The notes under the pieces: model-generated
Told to the model about the DNA's origin: nothing
What the model saw: only the letters and a program-made list of their open reading frames with translations
Database searches by the model: none
Translations under genes and position numbers: made by a program
NCBI GenBank assembly: GCA_015711695.1
Contig: JACVIW010000123.1
Span: 1-7,129 of the forward strand
Reading direction: 5' to 3'
DNA: 7,129 nucleotides
Source: Candidatus Geohydrothermomicrobium daggyaiense
Lineage (GTDB): Bacteria; Actinomycetota; Geothermincolia; Fen-727; JACVIW01
Part shown: positions 1 through 7,129 of the stretch, piece by piece
Layout: each line of letters starts with the position of its first letter
How positions within the stretch are numbered: the first letter of the stretch is position 1

Positions 1-348
1 AAATCGCATGCGAAGCGTACACGCAAGCTTCCTGATTTCGCCGGAGCTTTCGAGTGATGCCGCGGTCTTGCACGCTGCCGGACACGTCAACCATAAAGGT
101 GGGACAATTCTTTTACCCCTCTTCTCTAGCGGAATAGTTAGTATCACGCATGGCCTGCTATGAACACATCTGGCAGCAACAAACACAACCCCTATCGGTT
201 TGCGACCCAACTGTCTGGCAATTATGCGGATATCGGAAGCGTTGGGTTCTTCAAGAAAGGGAAACTCTTCCCTGACCCCGTTCGGGATATCAAAGAATCG
301 CGTACTTTTTGAATCGCCTTCTTGCAAAACTTCATCCATTATAGCCAT
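1..348 (-). CDS. DUF501 family protein (3' end beyond left edge)
   Basis: The minus-strand frame is open from an ATG at 348 to the window edge, giving 116 residues with no stop. Residues 37-60 read SDIRIIARQLGRKP-IGVV-FVAARC, and a later WLTCPA is followed by a helix containing LESSGEIRKL. These match the DUF501 pattern (DIRIIARQLGRxPRGVVxVAxRC ... YYLTCPR ... RLEAxGxMR). The family is of unknown function and in Actinobacteria usually follows ftsB and precedes a Ppx/GppA phosphatase gene. The start is uncertain: ATG 348 and ATG 339 are in frame, neither has a strong Shine-Dalgarno, and the frame is closed upstream by the stop of the preceding gene at 406-408. The N-terminus before the conserved core is about 36 residues. 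The usual Cys-Pro-Cys after VAxR is altered to Cys-Val-His, with an extra Cys six residues after the first Cys. Family assignment is confident; the role is unknown. Confidence 0.85.
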   Translation of the reverse strand, partial: MAIMDEVLQEGDSKSTRFFDIPNGVREEFPFLEEPNASDIRIIARQLGRKPIGVVFVAARCVHSRPCVILTIPLEKRGKRIVPPLWLTCPAACKTAASLESSGEIRKLACTLRMRF

Positions 349-405
349 GGCTTTTAACTCAAATGAAGTAAAAATCGCACGGTTTGCCGATTTGGCATGG
401 TCAAT

Positions 406-975
406 TCATTTTATCCATATAAGGAGAGATGATATTTTCCAGGACCCGTTTTCGAAACGAAGGCAAGTTTTCACGCTGGAGGCTTCCCCTGTTTCATATA
501 TAATTTTGCCGTAAACGGTGGCGCGATCGCCCGCAATTTTGTATTCCGGGAATTCGTAGGCTTTCACATGCGTTAAGAGCAGGCCGTTGTCTTTGTAATT
601 TTGGATGAATTCCTGGATCGATAACTTCTTTTTTAGAGAAACCGAAAGAAAGTTATACGCACTTTTAAATTTTTTCTTTCTGGTAAGCTCGAGATGCTTC
701 TGAGCAATAATTGATGGGTTCTCAGCATCAGGCGCCCGGTATCTCCCTTTCAGAAAAAAACTCCTGATATCCAGACTTACAGCTGGCGTTGGCTCTTCCT
801 TCGGGCGAGATATACTTCTGAAAAAGACGAAAGAAAGGAAAAAGAAAACAGAGACAGTTAAAGCGATAGCAGCGAAGTAAAAATAAAAAGTAAGGGAAGC
901 GCCGCTAAAAAATTTTTTTATCCTTATTCTGACAAATCTAATGGATTCTTCTCCGGCACTTTGAGAACTGTCCAC
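406..975 (-). CDS. Single-pass membrane protein with extracytoplasmic NTF2-like (DUF4878-type) domain
   Basis: The predicted protein has 189 aa from a GTG at 975, which lies 1 nt after the TGA of the upstream gene (TGACGTG), implying translational coupling. A longer reading from an ATG at 1155 would overlap the upstream gene by 179 nt and is rejected. Residues 1-27 are short and basic just before the membrane (RIRIKK). Residues 28-52 form one hydrophobic, Phe-rich transmembrane segment, so the N-terminus is probably inside and the C-terminus outside. After a Pro-containing linker, residues about 80-189 have the layout of small NTF2-like/DUF4878 domains: a helix with ARKHLELTRKKKF-like character, a SAYNFLS-like motif, an LSIQEFIQNY helix, then beta strands (AGDRATVYGKI, a further strand, GSWKISSLLIW). 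Such domains often bind ligands or act as structural modules; no catalytic residues are evident. Sampled lines give about 40% GC against about 50% in eno. The NTF2-like call rests on pattern recognition only. Confidence 0.8.
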   Translation of the reverse strand: MDSSQSAGEESIRFVRIRIKKFFSGASLTFYFYFAAIALTVSVFFFLSFVFFRSISRPKEEPTPAVSLDIRSFFLKGRYRAPDAENPSIIAQKHLELTRKKKFKSAYNFLSVSLKKKLSIQEFIQNYKDNGLLLTHVKAYEFPEYKIAGDRATVYGKIIYETGEASSVKTCLRFENGSWKISSLLIWIK

Positions 976-976
976 G

Positions 977-2899
977 TCAATCCCAGAAGGAACTTCTGTC
1001 TTCTCGCCCCCCGTGATCTTCTTTTCCCTTTTCTTCCTCAAAGAAGAACGAATCAAGATCTTCTTCAAGCTCGGGGCTCTTATTTTCCCTTTCAGAATCC
1101 TCGATACTCCCTGCTGAACCTTCCCGTTCATCAAGGCGCTCCGGTAGCTCCTCAATTAGCTCAACTCCAGCCGATGGCGAAACTCCCTCCTCCCTGGATA
1201 GAGGCCTTTCATCGAATGACCACCCATAATCCGTCTTCTCCGGTTGAAGCGCACGTTCCTCTATCTCGCCGACCTTCGTGCCTGCCTCCGCCCCTGATCC
1301 CTCCCCGCGCGGCTCGAAAGAAATTCGTTCTGCTGCGCTTTTTTCTTCGAAGTAGAAATCTGTTACTTCCACGGGTTCTTGCGGAACTTGTTCTACCGGT
1401 TCGGGCACTTCTTCATAAACAGGCGGCTCTCCAAGAAATTCTTCCTTCTTGGTGAAACCAGTTTTATCTTCAAGATATTCCGGGGGAGCGATATCCTCGC
1501 TTATCTCAGGGGGCTCCACTGGCGGCTGAATTTCACCCTCGTAAACAGGCGGAACCTCTTCCTCCAACACCGGCGGGGGTGCTTCCGGGATTGGACTTAC
1601 AGGAGGCTCATCATAGACTTCAGGAGGTGAAGGAGGCAACTGTCGCTCAACCTTTTTGCGGAAAAGGCCCCGTTTTTTCAGGGACACAGGCTTTTTTCTC
1701 TGTTTGATTTTCTTTTTCAAAGGTATCCCGAACTCATTAACATCAACCTCAGCCCCGCCTTCTACCATTTTCGGAGGCAATTCTTCTGGAATCTCAACGC
1801 CGGCTGGTGGGCCGGTTTCTAAATCAGCCAGAGCAACAGTTTCAATTTCGGCAACCGACGTCTTCGCAGGCTTCTCCTTTCTCTTTCGGCCGAACAATTT
1901 TTTCTTTTCACGAGGTTTTTCTACCTCCGCGGGTGGTTCCTTAAAAAATTGCGGCGTTCCCTCTTCTTCAGGAGGAGATATCCCTGGCGTAATCACTCTG
2001 GGCACTTCCTCAAAACCTGGCTTCTTCACCATGGTTTCAGCGCCACGAACCGAAGCCTTTTCAGCAGGAACCTGCGCAGCTGGTGGCACCACTAATTCTG
2101 GTTCGGCTTTCTTATCCTTTCTTGCGAATATCTTTATTTTCCTCTCTTTGGGCGGCTTCTCTCTTTTCGCCCGGGTTGGCTGTTCTCCCTCCTTCTTTTT
2201 CTCTGCTGCGGCTTCAACAGCGTGTGATTCCGGCAAAGCAGGTTCTACTGGAGGAGGCACAGTTTCCGAAACCGCTTCCTCCACTGGAGGGGCTATCGGC
2301 GGAGCAGGAGTTTCAATCAATTCTTCTTCCGGAACTTCTTCGGAGATCAATTCCGTAAAATCAGCGGTTGGAGCCGCAGAAAAAACAACCTCTTCAACCG
2401 GCGGGCTTGGCACGACCTCCCGCGCTTCAATGGCAGGAACAGCCTTTTTCCCCTTAGTTTCTTCTTCAACCGCAATCGCTTCAATGGTCTCCCAGGGTTC
2501 GGGGGGTTCCGCAACGGGCCCCGCAGTCAACTCCTCCATCTCCTCTTCGGGCTTCGCAACAACCATTTTTGGCGCCTCGACAAACTCCGGAGGCTCATCT
2601 GAAGGCTGCGTCTGAGGAGACATTGGGGGCGGCTCCTCCACCTCAGCCTTCTTCCCCTTTAGCCTGAAAACTTTTCCCTTTGAGGGCTTGGGCGCTTTTT
2701 CTGGTTTCGTGCGGGGTGCTTTTTTTACTCCAGCTCCCATCATCTCCCTTATGCGCTCAACTTCCCTCGAGAAACACTCAGGGCACCTCAAAACATCACC
2801 CGTCTCGGAGATACAATCCGGGCAGATATCTCTCCCGCATTCGAGACATCTACCAACTGTTGACTGAACAGGATGCCTTTCGCAATTCAACTTAACCAC
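977..2899 (-). CDS. B-box zinc-finger protein with long Pro/Glu-rich disordered region
   Basis: The protein has 640 aa. Residues 6-42 form a B-box-type zinc finger with eight potential ligands: Cys6, His9, Cys18, Cys21, Cys26, Cys29, Cys39, Cys42. This is the CxxHP...CxxCxxxxCxxC...CPxC pattern common at the N-termini of bacterial B-box proteins. A short helix (SREVERIREMM) follows. Residues 55-640 are low complexity: acidic and proline-rich (many PPxxEE, EEVPP, PPVYE strings), with no transmembrane segment and no globular domain I can name. Four basic islands, around 73-84, 251-264, 330-343 and 395-418, share a hydrophobic-Phe-basic core. The C-terminal third contains aromatic-acidic motifs such as DFYFEEK and DSFFFEEEK. 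The start is ambiguous: GTG 2899 has GGGGG too close to it, while TTG 2890 would give the family-typical MNCERHP start with GGTGTGG 5 nt upstream. The next gene begins 1 nt after the stop. Zinc-binding is well supported; function is unknown, and a scaffold or adaptor role is a guess. Confidence 0.85.
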   Translation of the reverse strand: MVKLNCERHPVQSTVGRCLECGRDICPDCISETGDVLRCPECFSREVERIREMMGAGVKKAPRTKPEKAPKPSKGKVFRLKGKKAEVEEPPPMSPQTQPSDEPPEFVEAPKMVVAKPEEEMEELTAGPVAEPPEPWETIEAIAVEEETKGKKAVPAIEAREVVPSPPVEEVVFSAAPTADFTELISEEVPEEELIETPAPPIAPPVEEAVSETVPPPVEPALPESHAVEAAAEKKKEGEQPTRAKREKPPKERKIKIFARKDKKAEPELVVPPAAQVPAEKASVRGAETMVKKPGFEEVPRVITPGISPPEEEGTPQFFKEPPAEVEKPREKKKLFGRKRKEKPAKTSVAEIETVALADLETGPPAGVEIPEELPPKMVEGGAEVDVNEFGIPLKKKIKQRKKPVSLKKRGLFRKKVERQLPPSPPEVYDEPPVSPIPEAPPPVLEEEVPPVYEGEIQPPVEPPEISEDIAPPEYLEDKTGFTKKEEFLGEPPVYEEVPEPVEQVPQEPVEVTDFYFEEKSAAERISFEPRGEGSGAEAGTKVGEIEERALQPEKTDYGWSFDERPLSREEGVSPSAGVELIEELPERLDEREGSAGSIEDSERENKSPELEEDLDSFFFEEEKGKEDHGGREDRSSFWD

Positions 2900-2924
2900 A
2901 CCCCCGGAAAAGCTTACAACCAGG

Positions 2925-3077
2925 CTATTTCTTCATAACAAAGCCTGTTCGATTTACCTCCACAAGTCCGGCATCTGGGGCATCAGTGGAAAACCGTTTC
3001 CTCGTTTTCAATTTTACCACTTGTGAATTGAAACCATAGGGCAGCGATTTTAAGAAAATGCAATCGCGAATTTTCAA
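2925..3077 (-). CDS. Possible small protein (50 aa) between ftsB and the B-box gene
   Basis: This is a tentative gene. A frame in the ftsB/B-box gap is open for about 60 codons. Its TTG at 3077 overlaps the ftsB stop in a TTGA arrangement and has GGAG 5 nt upstream, inside the last codons of ftsB. It ends in TAG at 2925, 25 nt before the next GTG. The product would begin MKIRDCIFLK and end RTGFVMKK, is basic in its middle (KLKTRKR), and resembles nothing I recognise. For: spacing and coupling fit the operon and fill almost the whole gap. Against: a rare start codon, short length, and an 8-bp inverted repeat inside it that could be a regulatory element instead. A 38-codon open frame occurs by chance in the pyk-ftsB gap, so length alone is weak evidence. 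Confidence 0.3.
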   Translation of the reverse strand: MKIRDCIFLKSLPYGFNSQVVKLKTRKRFSTDAPDAGLVEVNRTGFVMKK

Positions 3078-3514
3078 GGGGTCTCCATGCCTGCACCTTT
3101 GTAAGTGCAGTTAATGGTCTTCCTTATCATCTCCCAAGCTTCTTCCATTGATTCCAGTCTCTTGACACGGTAGCCAGATTCCGCTTCTTTCTTTCGCATT
3201 GTTATCAGATACAGCGTCTCCCCTGGCTTCACGAGCCTCTGTTTGCGAGCTTCTCTTTCAACGAACTCGAGACTGGTCGCTTCCCTTACTCGCGACTCGA
3301 GCTCTTCCGTAATCCTTTTCTGCTCAGCGAGCTCTTCTTTTTTTTCGTTAAGCCTCGCTTTTGACTGGATGTTTCTCATAATCGGGACAGCCACAAGAAA
3401 ACAGCCAATCAAAATCACAATGCAGAGAATTACAATTTTAATAGGCGACACGGCAGCCTTTTCTGCTGAACCCTTGTGATTGTGACGTTTTCTATCTTTT
3501 CTCCTGCCGCTCAT
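3074..3514 (-). CDS. ftsB: Septum formation initiator family protein (FtsB/DivIC-like)
   Basis: The protein has 146 aa. Residues 1-24 are basic and cytoplasmic (SGRRKDRKRHNHK). Residues 25-45 are one transmembrane helix, followed by a charged coiled coil at about 48-80 (NEKKEELAEQKRITEELESR). Then comes the family signature at 84-104, FVEREARKQRLVKPGETLYL, matching the usual yIExxARxxLgxVkPGE motif. Proteins of this family form the FtsQ-FtsL-FtsB/DivIC subcomplex that activates septal peptidoglycan synthesis; the helix spans the membrane and the coiled coil pairs with FtsL. The tail of about 40 residues after the signature is longer than in many homologues. The start ATG has GGTGAG six nt upstream. 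The position after eno/pyk and on the DUF501 side agrees with the actinobacterial ftsB locus. Whether to call it FtsB or DivIC is nomenclature; family membership is clear. Confidence 0.9.
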   Translation of the reverse strand: MSGRRKDRKRHNHKGSAEKAAVSPIKIVILCIVILIGCFLVAVPIMRNIQSKARLNEKKEELAEQKRITEELESRVREATSLEFVEREARKQRLVKPGETLYLITMRKKEAESGYRVKRLESMEEAWEMIRKTINCTYKGAGMETP

Positions 3515-3596
3515 CCGTTACTCACCATTCGATAAAAAGAAACAAGCAATCGTACCGCCGTTTTTTCCTGACAGACTCTTTCGGACTGAGCTTACA

Positions 3597-3625
3597 AATT
3601 TAAAACCGCTTCGAAAAAATGCCAA
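3597..3625 (-). promoter_or_regulatory. Candidate sigma-70-type promoter for ftsB and downstream genes
   Basis: On the minus strand, TTGGCA (3625-3620, five of six matches to TTGACA) is separated by exactly 17 nt from TAAATT (3602-3597, four of six matches to TATAAT). Transcription would start near 3590, leaving a leader of about 75 nt before the ftsB ATG at 3514. The pyk-ftsB gap (3515-3716) otherwise holds no clear gene and no clear terminator. This is a consensus match only. Confidence 0.4.
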
Positions 3626-3716
3626 TCAGCTGCAGCCGTCATCAACAATTTCAACACAACACCGGTTGCGGAAAACTGATAATCAAAGCGTGCCAGACAC
3701 TGCGATCAGGCAATTG

Positions 3717-5153
3717 TCACGGGACAGTCCTTACGCTCACCGTGTTCGTGGTTCCCACTCTTTCCTCAAGAAACCCGCCAGTCATCACGACAATATCACC
3801 GCTCTTAACAAGACCAGCGTTCCTGCACTCCTCAAGCGCATTTGAAAGAGCCTCTTTAAGATTTTCCCCGAAAGGGGAAGTTATTCCTTTAACACCCCAC
3901 AGCATACTGGCGCTTTTTATTACAGCCTCGTCCGGACTTACGGCAATTACCCTGGACCAGGGTCTGTACCTGGAAATGAGCCTTGCTGTGTATCCGCTAC
4001 GCGTTATCGTGATTATCGCCTCCGCTTTAAGTTCCCAGGCAAGTTTGCATGCAGAATAACCTATTGCGTCCGCAACGCTAAGGTAAGGAATTTTTCCCCC
4101 GACCTCAAGCAAACTGGCGTAGTCTATTGAATCTTCAGTCTTTCTGATTATCCTGTCCATAACCTCCACAGCGGCCACGGGATGCTTCCCAACAGCCGTT
4201 TCAGCCGAGAGCATTAAAGCGTCGGATCCATCAAGAATCGCATTCGCCACGTCGCTCGCTTCTGCGCGCGTGGGACGCGGGTTTGTGACCATCGATTCGA
4301 GCATCTGAGTCGCGGTGACAACAGGAACCGCTTTGAGCAGGGCTTTTTTTATTATGTTTTTCTGAACGACGGGAACGTCCTCGGTCTCGATTTCCACACC
4401 AAGGTCACCCCGCGCAACCATTATCCCGTCCGCCGCGTCCATTATCTCGTCAATTTTTTCGTAACCCTCTCGGTTTTCAATTTTCGCCATCACAGGCACG
4501 GTCGCGCCAAGTTTCATGATCTCTTTCTTAAGAGCCTCCACATCCTTTGAGCTTCTCACAAAAGATTGAGCAACCCAGTCAACGCCAAGTTTTATTCCTC
4601 TCTCAAGATAAAAAGCATCCCTCTCTGTAAAGGGGGGCAGCTCGAGCCTGGCTCCCGGGATATTGATTCCTTTTCCCTGCTTCAGAATCCCGCCTTCCTC
4701 CACAAGACAGCGAAGCCCTTCCCCGGACCTATCCTTGACCCTCAGGCGGATCAAACCATCATTCGCAAGGATAATATCCCCGGATGAGAGCGTATCGATA
4801 ACAAGAGGCTCGCTTACCTTAATAGCGTGAGGATCTTGATTATGGGGACCAGAAGCTACAGTAATCAGGGTGCCCCGCTTTAGTTCTTTTTCTCCACCAT
4901 CAACGTAACTTACCCTTATTCTAGGTCCCTGCAAATCGAGGAGCACAGGAATGCTCTTACCGCAGATTTCCTCCGCCCTTTTCACCGACGAAATATAGTT
5001 TTCGAGTTTTTCGATAGAGACGTGAGATGTATTTATCCTGACAATGTCCATTCCCGCGGAGGCAAGTTGAGCGATTCTCTCTTCATCCTCGCAAGCAGGG
5101 CCAAGCGTGCATATTATCTTTGTCCTTGCCTCGTTTGCCATCTTATCCACCAT
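3717..5153 (-). CDS. pyk: Pyruvate kinase
   Basis: The protein has 478 aa, the usual length for a pyruvate kinase without the extra C-terminal PEP-utiliser domain. It transfers phosphate from phosphoenolpyruvate to ADP, giving pyruvate and ATP, in the cytosol. Visible motifs: ARTKIICTLGPA at 9-20; MAKIENREG with Lys224 and the metal ligand Glu226; MVARGDLGVE with Asp250; VVTATQMLESM with Thr282; NPRPTRAEASDVANAILDG at 291-309; SAETAVGKHP. Residues from about 357 form the C-terminal allosteric domain, ending GTTNTVSVRTVP. The K+-site region reads DLQGPRIR (73-80), with Leu and Arg where K+-dependent enzymes have Thr and Glu, so K+ independence is predicted. Two starts are plausible: ATG 5153 with TAAGG 4 nt upstream, and ATG 5141 with GGTGG 5 nt upstream. 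It lies 144 nt downstream of eno, so consecutive glycolytic steps are adjacent. Confidence 0.97.
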   Translation of the reverse strand: MVDKMANEARTKIICTLGPACEDEERIAQLASAGMDIVRINTSHVSIEKLENYISSVKRAEEICGKSIPVLLDLQGPRIRVSYVDGGEKELKRGTLITVASGPHNQDPHAIKVSEPLVIDTLSSGDIILANDGLIRLRVKDRSGEGLRCLVEEGGILKQGKGINIPGARLELPPFTERDAFYLERGIKLGVDWVAQSFVRSSKDVEALKKEIMKLGATVPVMAKIENREGYEKIDEIMDAADGIMVARGDLGVEIETEDVPVVQKNIIKKALLKAVPVVTATQMLESMVTNPRPTRAEASDVANAILDGSDALMLSAETAVGKHPVAAVEVMDRIIRKTEDSIDYASLLEVGGKIPYLSVADAIGYSACKLAWELKAEAIITITRSGYTARLISRYRPWSRVIAVSPDEAVIKSASMLWGVKGITSPFGENLKEALSNALEECRNAGLVKSGDIVVMTGGFLEERVGTTNTVSVRTVP

Positions 5154-5220
5154 AGTGCCTTACCCGGACGCGTCGTTTCACCGGCGAACTATTTTCATTT
5201 TTTTTGAAGTCCCGCTTGAA

Positions 5221-5240
5221 TTCCGCGGAAGCTCGCGAAA
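5221..5240 (-). other. Hairpin in eno-pyk intergenic region
   Basis: In the minus-strand transcript TTTCGCG and CGCGGAA can pair over 7 bp (one G-U) around a 6-nt loop AGCTTC. On the plus strand the same site has a C-A mismatch, so it folds best in the operon mRNA. No U-tract follows, so it is not a standard intrinsic terminator. It could act as an RNA-processing or stability element, or be incidental. Confidence 0.3.
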
Positions 5241-5297
5241 GATAAATGGCAATCGGTCTCCTTTTCCCGCATAGCGCCCTTTTACCAAAAATAACCT

Positions 5298-7129
<1,832 letters not shown>

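Noticed and set aside
200..514. Plus-strand open frame of 104 codons
   Set aside because: It is the shadow of the start of DUF501 and the end of the membrane-protein gene, both clearly supported on the minus strand.
406..1155. Longer 249-aa reading of the membrane-protein gene from an ATG at 1155
   Set aside because: It overlaps the end of the B-box gene by 179 nt. In the overlap the other frame keeps the acidic style of the rest of that protein, whereas this frame gives an unrelated basic stretch. GTG 975 fits directly after the stop.
1656..2615. Plus-strand open frame of 319 codons
   Set aside because: It is antisense to the Pro/Glu-rich part of the B-box gene, whose GAA/CCx-rich codons rarely produce stops on the opposite strand. 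The product is Ser/Gly/Thr-rich low complexity with no domain.
3592..3705. 38-codon open frame in the pyk-ftsB gap
   Set aside because: No Shine-Dalgarno or coupling supports a start, and it overlaps the candidate promoter.
3515..3716. Search for an intrinsic terminator after pyk
   Set aside because: Only weak 4-6 bp stems are present and none is followed by a U-tract, so no terminator is called.
5195..5272. 25-codon ATG frame in the eno-pyk gap
   Set aside because: AAAAGGG lies near the ATG, but the product is tiny and unrecognisable, and the hairpin lies within it. There is too little evidence for a gene.

Overview
The window reads as one co-directional block on the minus strand of a bacterial chromosome. 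In transcription order, from the right edge to the left edge, it holds: mazG (5' end outside the window), eno, pyk, an ftsB/divIC-type septum-formation gene, a possible 50-codon small gene, a long B-box zinc-finger/disordered protein, a single-pass membrane protein with an NTF2-like tail, and a DUF501 gene that runs off the left edge. No gene on the plus strand is convincing. I saw no rRNA, tRNA, CRISPR array, insertion sequence or attachment site.

The order mazG - eno - ftsB - DUF501 is the conserved actinobacterial arrangement (in Mycobacterium tuberculosis: Rv1021 mazG, Rv1023 eno, Rv1024 FtsB-like, Rv1025 DUF501). DUF501 is essentially an actinobacterial family. GC content is roughly 50% by eye over eno and dips to about 40% over the membrane-protein gene, so a deep-branching, non-high-GC actinobacterial lineage is the most likely source. 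That assignment is inference; no marker gene is present to fix it.

Right part (3717-7129): housekeeping genes. MazG removes non-canonical or excess NTPs. Enolase makes phosphoenolpyruvate and pyruvate kinase converts it to pyruvate, so two consecutive glycolytic steps sit side by side. mazG and eno overlap by 4 nt (ATGA). The pyruvate kinase carries the Leu/basic signature expected of K+-independent enzymes.

Middle (2900-3716): a 202-nt gap after pyk contains a plausible sigma-70-type promoter, so ftsB and what follows may be a separate transcription unit. The 174-nt gap after ftsB is not obviously empty: an open frame starts at a TTG overlapping the ftsB stop and ends 25 nt before the next gene.

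Left part (1-2899): the accessory-looking portion. A 640-aa protein pairs an N-terminal eight-ligand B-box zinc finger with a very long Pro/Glu-rich region carrying four similar basic islands. It is followed after 1 nt by a small membrane protein with an extracytoplasmic NTF2-like domain. Both are inserted between ftsB and DUF501, genes that are normally neighbours, and they are the best candidates here for an undescribed system, possibly linked to the cell envelope or division. The DUF501 gene is easy to miss because it has no stop codon inside the window.
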